Positions 46,282-54,798 of a DNA stretch of 64,000 nucleotides are shown here, one piece after another. Each line of letters opens with the position of its first letter. The stretch's first letter is position 1. Both the position numbers and the translations under genes were made by a program. The stretch is from Bradyrhizobium sp. CB1650 (GTDB lineage: Bacteria > Pseudomonadota > Alphaproteobacteria > Rhizobiales > Xanthobacteraceae). A model generated the notes under the pieces. The model was not told the origin of the DNA. It made no database searches and was given only the letters and a program-made list of their open reading frames with translations. The DNA lies in NCBI RefSeq assembly GCF_029761915.1, contig NZ_CP121695.1, forward strand, positions 4,927,501-4,991,500, in the 5' to 3' direction.

Positions 46282-46481
46282 TTTGTGTGCGGTGCTTGGC
46301 CGGCGGTGCGCACCAGCCGGTCGGCCTTGACGAGGACATGGGTGTCCTCCACTTGCGGGCGCAGCGAGAAGCTGATCACCACGAAGGCAAGGCAAAACAG
46401 CGAGCCGACGACGGCGACGCGCCGATAGGTGTGCCTGTCACCCTGGTAAAAGGACGGTTCTGAAAATGAAGTCCGACACAC
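46278..46481 (-). CDS. Small single-pass membrane protein
   Basis: A 67-aa protein with a polar N-terminus, one hydrophobic helix (VAVVGSLFCLAFVVISFSL) and a polar tail (RPQVEDTHVLVKADRLVRTAG). The start appears to be GTG at 46481 with GGGATAG upstream. Its TAG overlaps the stop of the convergent 41-aa gene. No family recognised. Confidence 0.65.
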   Translation of the reverse strand: MCRTSFSEPSFYQGDRHTYRRVAVVGSLFCLAFVVISFSLRPQVEDTHVLVKADRLVRTAGQAPHTN

Positions 46482-46588
46482 CTATCCCAACGCGCCGCAT
46501 CTGCAACTCGATTGGGGTTTTAACCTAACCGAATAGCGTTATCGCCGTCCGCGCGAGCCTTCGTTAGGACTTGACGCGATCGCGCAGG

Positions 46589-46939
46589 TCAGATGTCCGC
46601 GAGCCGCTTGAGGGTCGCGCGGAAGCTCATGCTGCGATGGCCCGCGACCAGCACGGTGCCGAACACCTCGGCCCCGTCATCGCTGAAAGTCCCGGAAAAG
46701 CCGCTCGTGGCCTCCTCTCCGCCGAACAGCGGCCGGATGAAGGGGTCCGGAAACGGTGAATGCTGGTTGGTCGCGAGTTCACCCTTCCAGGTGCCGTTGC
46801 CGACCGTGTAGGACCCACGCGACCAGAAATACGGCCCGCCGCCGAGCAGCACACCATCCCGCAAGACCAGTATCCCGCTGTCGCGGCCCTTCACGCCGTC
46901 GAGCATGTGGATGTGGATCGAGTAGAGGCCGTTCTTCAT
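46589..46939 (-). CDS. GrlR-like regulatory protein
   Basis: A 116-aa protein resembling the GrlR family (small beta-barrel regulators first known as negative regulators of type III secretion). MKNGLYSIHIHMLDGVKGRDSGILVLRDGVLLGGGPYFWSRGSY and NGTWKGEL are the recognisable parts, with SGFSGTFSDDGAEVFGTVL near the end. ATG at 46939 lacks a strong ribosome site. There is no type III gene nearby, so it may act on another partner. Confidence 0.7.
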   Translation of the reverse strand: MKNGLYSIHIHMLDGVKGRDSGILVLRDGVLLGGGPYFWSRGSYTVGNGTWKGELATNQHSPFPDPFIRPLFGGEEATSGFSGTFSDDGAEVFGTVLVAGHRSMSFRATLKRLADI

Positions 46940-47313
46940 CGATGAGCCCGCCGTCGAGGCCAACGTTATCGCCGGACGGGACGAGCGTCGAGACGGCAAA
47001 GACGACGTTCCGGCGATTTTCCGCCCGGCTTTGTTCCAGTTTCGACTTCAGTTCGTTCTCAAAGAACGAATCGGAATCGCAGAAATCGGTGCGGACCAAT
47101 TCCTAACAATTGGTTCGTTTGCGTATGTCTGCGGTGATGCGATTTCATATGTGCGGTGGACTAGCCGTGAGCGCCACACTTGCTCCGTCATTGCCGAGAT
47201 TGGGATACGGATCTGGCGGCCAGGCGCTGAAATCCCCTTGCCGTCAGCAAGAGAGCCCCATGCGAACGCGCGGGGTTTTGCTTTTTGGGTTGCCAACAAC
47301 CCTCGCCTCGGCT
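46940..47313. other. Intergenic region with an orphan hairpin
   Basis: About 374 bp without a supported gene. It holds the promoter of the GrlR-like gene and a terminator-like hairpin at 47256-47286 pointing to the plus strand. Confidence 0.45.
47256..47286 (+). terminator. Terminator-like hairpin with no upstream CDS
   Basis: CCCCATGC and GCGCGGGG form an imperfect stem with a GAAC loop followed by TTTTGCTTTTT. No plus-strand gene precedes it. Confidence 0.45.
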
Positions 47314-47610
47314 TCAAACGGCGTCTTTGGCGACCTTGAGCGGGGACGCCTTGACCGACTTGCTCGCGGGTTTGGCCGCAAACTGCATCGGCTCCTTCGT
47401 GAAAGGATTCACGCCCATTCGCGCTTCGGTCGCGGGCTTGTTCACGACCGACATCTTCACGAAGCCGGGAATGACGAACTCGCCGGACTCGTTGAGCTCC
47501 TTGTATCCGACAGTCGCCATGTACTCGATGACCGATTTCACATCGTTCTTCGAAAGCTGTGTCCCCTCCGCAATTGCATCGATCAATTGAGTCTTCGTCA
47601 TCTTCGCCAT
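47314..47610 (-). CDS. HU family DNA-binding protein
   Basis: A 98-aa nucleoid protein. MAKMTKTQLIDAIAEGTQLSKNDVKSVIEYMATVGYKELNESGEFVIPGFVKMSVVNKPATEARMGVNPFTKEP covers the HU dimer core and DNA-binding arm; a basic Ala/Lys/Pro tail (AAKPASKSVKASPLKVAKD) extends it. AAGGAATAC precedes the ATG. The FVIPGF variant and lysine tail mark the alternative HU-like group, probably not the main HU. Confidence 0.9.
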   Translation of the reverse strand: MAKMTKTQLIDAIAEGTQLSKNDVKSVIEYMATVGYKELNESGEFVIPGFVKMSVVNKPATEARMGVNPFTKEPMQFAAKPASKSVKASPLKVAKDAV

Positions 47611-47892
47611 GTCTGTATTCCTTTTATGCACGTGAGCAAAACTCTGCCCAAGACGCGGTTGAAACACGCAGCGCTTCTAATTCGTGCGAACGGTCCGGAG
47701 GTGACCCGGCTTAAAACCCATCGAGGTGCAAAACACAAGCAGCGTTCGGCACGGGCAAATGCGAAACCGTCGATTATCCCGCCTGAGGAGTCACCGCATC
47801 GTGAAACTTGTGGCTCGACATGCGCTGTTGATACTTCAGTAACCCAATGCCTCCAAGCTCCCGTCAGTATCGTTGCGTTGGAGTACCCCACA

Positions 47893-48195
47893 ATGTTGGA
47901 TTTTGACGAGCTGCGTGAACTCGCGGCCGATGTTCGCATTTTTGTCGACATTGCCGAAGACAAAGCTGAAGCGCTCAGAGCCGTCATCGCGGCCTACGAC
48001 GTGGTGTTGGCGATCTTCCCTTCTAGAGAAGGTATGGGCCTCCACGTCATCAAAGGCAGCGACATCCTGGACAAGATTGCCAAATCACGGACCAATGCAA
48101 TTTACAGCCACACGGCAATCGCCGTTCCCGACCTGGAACACGCAGAAGTGCTCAAGTACCTGACGGCCCCCGCCGAAGGGCGGATTGCAGCCTAG
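47893..48195 (+). CDS. Hypothetical protein (100 aa)
   Basis: MLDFDELRELAADVRIFVDIAEDKAEALRAVIAAYDVVLAIFPSREGMGLHVIKGSDILDKIAK looks like a compact alpha/beta protein. GGAG is 11 bp before the ATG. No known domain. It is divergent from HU and followed by a repeat-bearing gap. Confidence 0.65.
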   Translation: MLDFDELRELAADVRIFVDIAEDKAEALRAVIAAYDVVLAIFPSREGMGLHVIKGSDILDKIAKSRTNAIYSHTAIAVPDLEHAEVLKYLTAPAEGRIAA

Positions 48196-48595
48196 TTACG
48201 GACGGCGACTTTGTCGGCCCGGCCGCGGCCTCTGAAGCTCTCATCGCGTCGACAGGGCATAAATTCATTCGCCCTTGCCCCTGGTGGCCCTGCGGCTTCG
48301 GTCCACGCCTGGCGGACAGCATTGATTGAGGCACGTCGCCGCAAATTCCGTCGCTGCGAGCGCAGCGAAGCAATCCAGGGACTCTTTCCGCAGCGACAGT
48401 CTGGATCGCTTCGCGGAGCCCGTTAGGGGCCGCCCGCCGGTAGCGATCTCATGGCGGCTGCCATTGTCGCTGAACGTCGCTCACCTCACGTGCATGTGCG
48501 CGCACCCCCTGCCCCGTGTCGCATTTTGCTGCTATTTGATGCTTCCGCCGGTCCCGGCCCGAACAAAAACTCCGACTGTCCAAGGGAGCAAGAAC
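48196..48595. other. Intergenic region containing a repeat
   Basis: About 400 bp between the 100-aa gene and glyoxalase. Apart from the repeat at 48350-48414, no gene or clear promoter was found. Confidence 0.45.
48350..48414. repeat. Palindromic interspersed repeat
   Basis: GCGAAGCAATCCAG (near 48365) and CTGGATCGCTTCGC (48401-48414) are inverted with one mismatch. This GAAGCAATCCAG-type element is repeatedly found between genes in Bradyrhizobium. Confidence 0.7.
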
Positions 48596-49048
48596 ATGCG
48601 TTATCTCCACACCATGCTGCGCGTGCGCAATCTCGATGTCGCGCTGAAGTTTTATCAGGATGCGCTGGGGCTGAAGGAGGTGCGGCGGATCGAGAACGAC
48701 AAGGGGCGCTTCACGCTGGTGTTCCTGTGCTCGGCCCACGATCTCGACGCGCTGAAGAAGCAGCCCTCGACGCGCGGCGCGCCGCTGGTCGAGCTCACCT
48801 ACAATTGGGATGAGGAGAAGTACGGCGAGGACCGCTTCTTCGGCCATCTCGCCTATGAGGTCGACGACATCTACGCGACCTGCGAGAAGCTGATGAAGGC
48901 CGGCGTCACCATCAACCGGCCGCCGCGCGACGGCAACATGGCCTTCGTCCGCTCGCCCGATTTGCACTCGATCGAGCTATTGCAGAAGGGCGAGCCGAAG
49001 CCGCCGCAGGAGCCGTGGTCGTCAATGCCGAACACCGGCCACTGGTAA
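48596..49048 (+). CDS. gloA: Lactoylglutathione lyase (glyoxalase I)
   Basis: Vicinal-oxygen-chelate enzyme (150 aa) detoxifying methylglyoxal-glutathione. MRYLHTMLRVRNLDVALKFYQDALGLKEVRR is the typical N-terminus; the metal ligands fit His5 (YLHTML), Glu in LVELTYNW, His in FGHLAYEV and Glu in HSIELLQ. AAGGGAGC precedes the ATG at 48596. Alone on the plus strand. Confidence 0.92.
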   Translation: MRYLHTMLRVRNLDVALKFYQDALGLKEVRRIENDKGRFTLVFLCSAHDLDALKKQPSTRGAPLVELTYNWDEEKYGEDRFFGHLAYEVDDIYATCEKLMKAGVTINRPPRDGNMAFVRSPDLHSIELLQKGEPKPPQEPWSSMPNTGHW

Positions 49049-49132
49049 GGCCGCCCGCGCGCCGCAGGCATGCAGGAACAAGCCCAACCCCCTCGCGTTC
49101 TCCCGTCAACGAGGAGATTGGAGGAGGACACA

Positions 49133-49213
49133 ATGGCGCGAGGGCTGTTGCTGTGGGTGCTGGGTGTGCCCATTCCCGTGATCATCCTGTTGTGGCTGGT
49201 CTTCGGCCACTGA
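49133..49213 (+). CDS. Tiny membrane protein (26 aa)
   Basis: MARGLLLWVLGVPIPVIILL followed by WLVFGH: a single hydrophobic helix with a very strong upstream GGAGGAGGACACA ribosome site. Proteins of this size and composition recur in Alphaproteobacteria. It sits 84 bp after gloA. Confidence 0.65.
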   Translation: MARGLLLWVLGVPIPVIILLWLVFGH

Positions 49214-49348
49214 TCGCGACGACAAGCCGTGCATGAAGGCTCCGCCCTTGGCGGAGCTTTTTGCATGAGGGCCTCGGCGCAATCGCCATCGCTCGCATCG
49301 GCAAATTCCGCTATCACCCGCGCAAAGCCGAATCTGCGGGAGGATAGC

Positions 49349-49996
49349 GTGGCGGACAATCAGCAACCGAAACTGACGATCTGGGGCCGCGCCAACTCGG
49401 TCAATGTGCAGAAGGTGCTGTGGTGCCTGAACGAGCTCGGCCTCCCCTATGAGCGCATCGACGCCGGCATGCAGTACGGCCGCACCCGCGAGACCGACTA
49501 CCTCGCGATGAACCCCAATGCGCGCATCCCGACGCTGGTCGAGGGCGACTTCGTGCTGTGGGAATCCAATTCCATCATGCGCTATCTCTGCCTCGCTCAC
49601 GGCCGCGGCACGCCGATCTATCCGGAGGCGCCGAAGAGCCGCGCCGCCGTCGACCGCTGGCTCGACTGGACGCTGTCGACCGTGCAGCCGGTCGACCGCC
49701 CTGTGTTTTGGGGAATCGTTCGCACGGCGCCCGCGGAGCGCGACATGGTCCAGGTCCAGAAGGACGCCGATGCGGCCGCCGAGGTCTGGGCGATCGCCGA
49801 TCGTCAGCTCGCCACGCGTCGCTTCCTCGAGGGCGACCAGTTCACCCTCGGCGATCTCGCGGTCGGCGCCTATGCGCGGCGCTGGCTTGGCGTCGAAGGC
49901 ATCAGCCGGCCGGCACAGCCGAACCTGACGCGCTGGCTCGCCGAGCTCGGCCGCCGCCCCGGGTTTGCCCAATTCGTCGCGCCGCCGATGTCGTGA
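49349..49996 (+). CDS. Glutathione S-transferase family protein
   Basis: A 215-aa enzyme: thioredoxin-fold domain (LTIWGRANSVNVQKVLWCLNELGLPYERID, then NARIPTLVEGDFVLWESNSIMRYLC with the GSH-binding ES pair) and an all-helical C-terminal domain. The start is GTG at 49349, with GGGAGGATAGC just before; the frame is open upstream but lacks a better start. Substrate unknown. Confidence 0.9.
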   Translation: MADNQQPKLTIWGRANSVNVQKVLWCLNELGLPYERIDAGMQYGRTRETDYLAMNPNARIPTLVEGDFVLWESNSIMRYLCLAHGRGTPIYPEAPKSRAAVDRWLDWTLSTVQPVDRPVFWGIVRTAPAERDMVQVQKDADAAAEVWAIADRQLATRRFLEGDQFTLGDLAVGAYARRWLGVEGISRPAQPNLTRWLAELGRRPGFAQFVAPPMS

Positions 49997-50116
49997 GCCC
50001 TGGTGCGGCCTAAGCGGCGAGAAAATGGTGATGAATCGCGATTCCGCCGCCGGCCACAGGATTCACAACCGAAGTCGTCGGCTACTGTGCATGGGGTTGT
50101 TTTCGAGATTTTTGTT

Positions 50117-50284
50117 CTAGAGCCAGCCGCGCTCGACCAGCAGTACGCAGATGATCAGCGCGAGAGTGACGGCGGCGGTGGCAAGCTTCTGGGTCCAGCT
50201 CAGGCCGCGTCCGACCCACACCAGCAGCGCGCAGTAGATCAGCACGGGAACGACGATATCGAGCCGCAACAGATCCGGCGGCAT
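50117..50284 (-). CDS. Small membrane protein (55 aa)
   Basis: MPPDLLRLDIVVPVLIYCALLVWVG, then LATAAVTLALIICVLL, gives two membrane helices. It starts 3 bp after the stop of the upstream gene (50288), so it is translated from the same mRNA. No family recognised. Confidence 0.65.
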   Translation of the reverse strand: MPPDLLRLDIVVPVLIYCALLVWVGRGLSWTQKLATAAVTLALIICVLLVERGWL

Positions 50285-50287
50285 CCT

Positions 50288-50533
50288 CTAGCGCCGGATC
50301 GTCGCGTCGACGCTGATCGAGCCGCCGACCTTCACGCAGGTGCCGGTGGCCTCGACCATGACGAAACCGCGGCCATAGGATGCGCAGGAATTCGCCTTCG
50401 CTGTTCCTGCCGCGCCTTTCAGCGGCAAGGCCTTGCCGGCTTGCGGCCGCTCGGCGGCGGGAAGGCGCAAGGTCTCGGCCGCAGCCGCGGACACCGCGCC
50501 AAATCCAATGAGGACGATGAGGAGTGCTCGCAT
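50288..50533 (-). CDS. Exported mini-protein with porin-like N-terminal motif
   Basis: An 81-aa protein with signal peptide (MRALLIVLIGFGAVSAAAA). The mature part carries CASYGRGFVMVEATGTCVKVGGSISVD, which closely resembles the N-terminal disulphide loop and first strand of rhizobial porins, but the protein stops there. It may be a porin relic or a small independent envelope protein. Coupled to the 55-aa gene. Confidence 0.7.
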   Translation of the reverse strand: MRALLIVLIGFGAVSAAAAETLRLPAAERPQAGKALPLKGAAGTAKANSCASYGRGFVMVEATGTCVKVGGSISVDATIRR

Positions 50534-50586
50534 CGGCGCGTTGTAGCCCGGACGCGTGCCCGGCGCCATCGGGCATCGCGTCGGCG

Positions 50587-50841
50587 TCAAACGAACCTGA
50601 CGCCGGCCGATTTGCCGCGGCGCCAGATCACCTGGCAGCTCCGCCCGGTGCGGGCATCGCGCGCAAACGCCATGCGGATGATGCCCGGGAGCTGGCTCGC
50701 ATCCTCGTCGAGCGTGATCTTCGCGCCCGTGCTGGAGATGTCCTGCACCAGGCAATGCCGCGCGGCGAACCCGCCGTCGAGCGTGATCCAGGCATGCTGC
50801 GACAGCAATTTGCGGGCTGCACGCTTCTTGGGCTGTGGCAT
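50587..50841 (-). CDS. PilZ domain protein
   Basis: An 84-aa single PilZ domain. RKLLSQHAWITLDGGFAARHCLVQDISSTGAKI bears the D/NxSxxG-type motif DISSTGAK; the upstream arginines (KKRAARK) would complete a c-di-GMP site, though the canonical RxxxR is degenerate. Likely a c-di-GMP effector or a relic of one. Confidence 0.8.
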   Translation of the reverse strand: MPQPKKRAARKLLSQHAWITLDGGFAARHCLVQDISSTGAKITLDEDASQLPGIIRMAFARDARTGRSCQVIWRRGKSAGVRFV

Positions 50842-51073
50842 CGATGAGGTTCTCCCGTTTACAGCGCTATCTCAGGGAACCCTAAGAAACGGTTGAAATC
50901 GGGGCCGAATAACCCCGGGGCCGGCGCTGTCCACCGGTCGCAGCACACCGTTCCCGAATGGCTTGCCCGGAGGCGGAAAGGCCACTATACGTTCGCCCGC
51001 CGCGGCCGCCGGGCGCGACTCGTGCGGGCTTCGGCGCGGCGGACAGCCGTGCCGTGACAAGCGGCGGGCGTTT

Positions 51074-51148
51074 GCTCCCTTCGTCTATCGGTCAGGACGC
51101 CACCCTTTCACGGTGGAGAGAGCGGTTCGATTCCGCTAGGGAGCGCCA
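51074..51148 (+). tRNA. tRNA-Glu(TTC)
   Basis: 75-nt cloverleaf ending CCA: acceptor GCTCCCT/AGGGAGC, anticodon stem CCACC/GGTGG with loop CTTTCAC giving TTC, and a GGTTCGATTCC T-arm. Confidence 0.95.
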
Positions 51149-51176
51149 CATTTCCAAGACATCTTAGGGTCCCCGC

Positions 51177-52364
51177 TCAAGACGCGCGGTTGAGGAAGAT
51201 CGGCAGCCCCCGCTTGTTGGAATAGAGAGGACGGTAGCGCTCCGTGTTGTAGGTGCTGGCGACGTCCAATTTGCGCGGCCCGAGCCTGGCGTCAGGGATG
51301 GGCACAAGGTCGTAGCGTCCCTCGACCAGCGCTGACATCAGGCCGGTCTTGCCTTCCAGGATGGCGTCATAGGCCATGTTGCCGAAAGTCAGGGCGACGA
51401 GCTTGTCGATGAAGTCGGGATCGCCCGATCGCAGATCGTAGGTGAGATCAGAGACGATGGTCTCCTCGCCGGCGCGCCCCTTGATCTCGTCGGCAAGGGC
51501 TTCGGCCACGCTCGTCCTCTTGCGATGACCGTAGGCGTCAGGTTCGCCGTATTCCTGCATCTTGTAGCCCTCCCACTCGGCGCCCTCACTCAGCACGATC
51601 AGCGCGTAGTTGCTTGGGTTGGCGCGCTTCTCCTCGATCAGCAGTCGGATCAGCTTGTCGAGATTGACTTTGTACTCCGGTATCACGCATCGGATCGAGG
51701 TCGCGTATGCGGTATAAAGTGCCGTGAATCCGGCATCGCGGCCAAAGATGCGGAAAATGCCAATTCGTTCGTGTGAGCCGACCGTGGTGCGCTGCCGCTG
51801 GACGGCATCGCTGGCGCGGGTGATCGCGGTGGAGAAGCCGATGCAATATTCGGTGTTGCGGACGTCGTTGTCCATCGTCTTCGGGATGGCGATGATCTTG
51901 ACGCCGAGTCCGTTGAGCTTGTCCGCATAACTAAGTGTGTCGTCGCCGCCGATGGCGATGAGGTGTTCGATCCCGAGCCCCGACAGGTTCGCCAATACCT
52001 GGCTGGTGACGTCCCAGGTCTTGGTTGCGACGCCGCCCTTGGTGCTCTCCGAGATTGGAAGGTCTTGGCCAACCAGATAATCGGGCAGCTTCTTCATTTT
52101 GGCGGGATTGGTGCGGCTCGAGTGCAGCACGGTGCCGCCGCGCCGGTCGATGACGCGCGTGTTTTCGCGGGTGAGCGGGATGAGGTAGTGGGATTTGCTG
52201 GCGGGGTCGTCGAGGTTCACGTGCGTGAGGGCCTCCCAACCGCGGCGGAGACCGACGACCTCGATGTCGTCCTCGGTCCCGCGATAGGTCACGGTCTTGA
52301 TGATTGCGTTGAGGCCGGGGACGTCGCCGCCGCCGGTGAGAATGCCGATGCGTTTTCTCGTCAC
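51177..52364 (-). CDS. pfp: 6-phosphofructokinase, probably PPi-dependent
   Basis: Group III-type phosphofructokinase (395 aa) interconverting fructose 6-phosphate and fructose 1,6-bisphosphate. RIGILTGGGDVPGLN binds phosphate; the two selectivity positions read GGDDT (139-142) and PKTMDND (161-167), where Asp and Lys are the residues that mark PPi users in place of the Gly-Gly of ATP enzymes. The GTG at 52364 is chosen because GGGAG lies 6 bp before it; TTG at 52370 is an alternative. It lies 51 bp downstream of the FBP aldolase/phosphatase gene on the same strand. Confidence 0.88.
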   Translation of the reverse strand: MTRKRIGILTGGGDVPGLNAIIKTVTYRGTEDDIEVVGLRRGWEALTHVNLDDPASKSHYLIPLTRENTRVIDRRGGTVLHSSRTNPAKMKKLPDYLVGQDLPISESTKGGVATKTWDVTSQVLANLSGLGIEHLIAIGGDDTLSYADKLNGLGVKIIAIPKTMDNDVRNTEYCIGFSTAITRASDAVQRQRTTVGSHERIGIFRIFGRDAGFTALYTAYATSIRCVIPEYKVNLDKLIRLLIEEKRANPSNYALIVLSEGAEWEGYKMQEYGEPDAYGHRKRTSVAEALADEIKGRAGEETIVSDLTYDLRSGDPDFIDKLVALTFGNMAYDAILEGKTGLMSALVEGRYDLVPIPDARLGPRKLDVASTYNTERYRPLYSNKRGLPIFLNRAS

Positions 52365-52415
52365 GCCCAACTCCCAGTATTGGCATGTCGCAAGAGCGTT
52401 TGCGTCACACGTTCT

Positions 52416-53561
52416 CTACTCGGCCGCTTCTGGTTTGCGCTCCTCGCGCAGCCGAAAACGCTTCAGGAGTGCAGATACGGTGTCGCGGAAGCCGCCATAC
52501 TCCAATTCGGAATAGGGCAGCATTGCAGCGCCGGACCAGCCTTGGCTGCGCATCTCGATGGCCTTGCTTTGCGCGCGCCGGCGCACCTCGTCCCACGCCG
52601 GATTGTCGAAGAAATCGGTATAGGACTCGGAAAAGCGGCCTTCCCTGTCGATCGAAAAACCGGCGCAGGAAACGATCGGCAGGCAGTACATGCCGGTCAC
52701 CGGTGTATTGAGCGGGACGGGCATCAGCGGCATCACGTGCGAGCCGCGCGCATCGCCACCCACGAAGTGGGCCTTGGCGAAGGGAGAGACGATTTCCTCG
52801 GGCGCGGGGAAAATGCCCTGGTTCCTGATGATCGCGACCGGATCATCCTTGCCGGTGTACTTACCTGCGATCGCGTGAAGACGCTGCGCAGATACGGCGG
52901 CGGCAACTTCGCCATATGTTTGAGAAACGATACGATCAATGCCAAATCGCTCGTTGTCGCGGAGCAGCGCGGCAATGTGGTAGTTGTCCGCGGGCGCGTC
53001 GAGTTCGATCACGCTGTCGCCAGCGGTGTGATCCATGTCGATGACATGGAAACGGAATCCCTTGATCATCGGGGGCAGCATCAGCCCCGCGCAATACATG
53101 GGATCGGCGAAGGCGAGGTAGAGCGGCAGGTTGTAGGCGCCGGGGCCGCACTTGTCGGCGGCGAAGACCATGAAGGATTCCGCGGGTCTCGGCCCCGAGA
53201 GGCCGTGGTCGAAGCTGAGCTCGGCGACGCCCGGGCCGGCACCGCGAATGTTTCCCGAAGGTGCATCTGCGAGAAGATCCTGGCCGGCGCCGTAGAGACC
53301 GGAAGTCTTCGCGACCGAAGTGGCCGCGAGAAACGCCTTCCAGGCGAATTGATGGATCTCGGAGCTCCCCTCGCCCCGTGTGTGCGTCATGATGATCGCG
53401 ATGTCGTCGCCGGTGTGGCAGACGAAGCCGTCGATCAAGAGATCGTTGCAGATCGCCTTCGCGACCTCGCCCTCGACGGCCGCCATCATGCGTGAAGATG
53501 GTTTTGTATGTCCGCCGATCGAGCCAACGTCAGCCTTGATGACCGAAAGAGTGAGTCTCAT
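52416..53561 (-). CDS. Fructose-1,6-bisphosphate aldolase/phosphatase (archaeal-type, FBPA/ase)
   Basis: Bifunctional gluconeogenic enzyme (381 aa) that condenses triose phosphates and hydrolyses the product to fructose 6-phosphate. MRLTLSVIKADVGSIGGHTKPS is the family N-terminus with its metal-binding Asp; CHTGDDIAIIMTH, SFDHGLSGPRPAESFMVF and AGKYTGKDDPVAIIRNQG are further signatures, the lysines of the last being candidates for the Schiff base. GGGAGGG precedes the ATG. FBPA/ase is best known from archaea and deep bacteria, so its presence here suggests transfer or an old retained copy. Confidence 0.92.
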   Translation of the reverse strand: MRLTLSVIKADVGSIGGHTKPSSRMMAAVEGEVAKAICNDLLIDGFVCHTGDDIAIIMTHTRGEGSSEIHQFAWKAFLAATSVAKTSGLYGAGQDLLADAPSGNIRGAGPGVAELSFDHGLSGPRPAESFMVFAADKCGPGAYNLPLYLAFADPMYCAGLMLPPMIKGFRFHVIDMDHTAGDSVIELDAPADNYHIAALLRDNERFGIDRIVSQTYGEVAAAVSAQRLHAIAGKYTGKDDPVAIIRNQGIFPAPEEIVSPFAKAHFVGGDARGSHVMPLMPVPLNTPVTGMYCLPIVSCAGFSIDREGRFSESYTDFFDNPAWDEVRRRAQSKAIEMRSQGWSGAAMLPYSELEYGGFRDTVSALLKRFRLREERKPEAAE

Positions 53562-53985
53562 GAGCATCCCTCCCAGCAACACAGCTCAGCGCCTCGGCCT
53601 CGCCGTTTGCTGCGCCGGGGCGACGGCGCTGCTCATTCGCGGAAACGAACGTCTGATGTCGCGATAAGGTTCCAGGCGGAGGTGCAATAGCGCCCTTTGC
53701 TGCAGGCGCCGCGCGCCGGCCCGGCAGGACGCCCATCAACCACCGGCAGATCTCCAGGCACGAGCGGTATCGGACCGGCGTGAGATCATCACCCTGCTAG
53801 GCACTAAACGCTGGATGACATCCGCTGCGTCGACGCCTCGATACTTGCCGCGACAGTTCGCCCATCACGATCTCGCGCGTGTTTACCTGAAATTTACCCC
53901 TACTCCCGAGCGCCGGTATCATTTGCTTAGAATTTTCCCGCTACCGTGGAACTACGGAAAGCAATCCCCAACATCATTGGCCCTT
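53562..53985. other. Intergenic region, nothing recognised
   Basis: About 424 bp between divergent genes. The PilZ frame is open from 53815, but no ribosome site favours that start. Confidence 0.4.
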
Positions 53986-54612
53986 ATGTCCGTCGCAGAG
54001 TTCCTCAGGCAGCGCGCAGTGGAAGTCACCGTGAGCGGCAGCTATTCGCTGCACCGCTGGTATGATTGCGAAGGCAAGCTGCGCACGTTCGCCTGCCGCA
54101 CCAAGCGCGTCTCGCCGTTCCGCATGATCGTCGACGTCCCGGTCGTCGGCAAGGTCGGCGAGCGCGTGACGTCCTACTTCGAGGACTTCGGCGAATTCGA
54201 GTGCACGATCAGCGGGACGCTGAAATCGGGCTTCCTGATGGAGCTCGAGATGACGCGGACACGGCGCGCCTGGATGTCGGAAAAGCTGACCTGGCTCGAG
54301 AGAAAGCAGAAGGACGCCAGCATCGCCGAGCACCGGCGCGACGCGCGCTTCGTCCCGCAGACCCCGCACACGTTCCTGACGCTCGCCGACGGCCGCTCGC
54401 ATCCCTGCTTCATCATCGACGTCTCCACCGCCGGCGTCGCGGTGTCGGCCGAATACGATCCGCCGGTCGGAACGCCGCTCGCAGTCGGCGCCTGCGTGGG
54501 ACGCGTGATCCGAAAATTCGACAACGGCTTTGCGGTGAAGTTCGCCGAGAAGCAGCAGCGGGACGACGTCGCCCGCCTGATCGTACGCTCGGCCGCCCTG
54601 CAGTCGGCCTGA
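53986..54612 (+). CDS. PilZ domain protein (208 aa)
   Basis: Residues 1-110 form a beta-rich domain (VEVTVSGSYSLHRWYDCEGKLRTFACRTKRVSPFRMIVDVPVVGKVGERVTSYFEDFGEFECTI) resembling a degenerate PilZ; a complete C-terminal PilZ follows, with HRRDARF and FIIDVSTAGVAVSAEYDPPVGT. The arginines and the DVSTAG motif fit c-di-GMP binding. The ATG at 53986 begins the ordered part; an upstream extension to 53815 is possible. Confidence 0.82.
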   Translation: MSVAEFLRQRAVEVTVSGSYSLHRWYDCEGKLRTFACRTKRVSPFRMIVDVPVVGKVGERVTSYFEDFGEFECTISGTLKSGFLMELEMTRTRRAWMSEKLTWLERKQKDASIAEHRRDARFVPQTPHTFLTLADGRSHPCFIIDVSTAGVAVSAEYDPPVGTPLAVGACVGRVIRKFDNGFAVKFAEKQQRDDVARLIVRSAALQSA

Positions 54613-54798
54613 GGCGTCCCGGTGGACGAAAGCCGCCGCCGGCCTCTTGGGGGAGCCGGCGGCGCCAGACACGGCGCAAGGCAGCGCTACCCGCCGTTTG
54701 GCCTCTGCCCCACCGCGGCCCCAATGCGAGGTCAGCCTGTGAGGGACCGCGCCTGGCGCCCGGCCTTCATTTGCAAAGGTTGCGATCGGGGGACCGAA

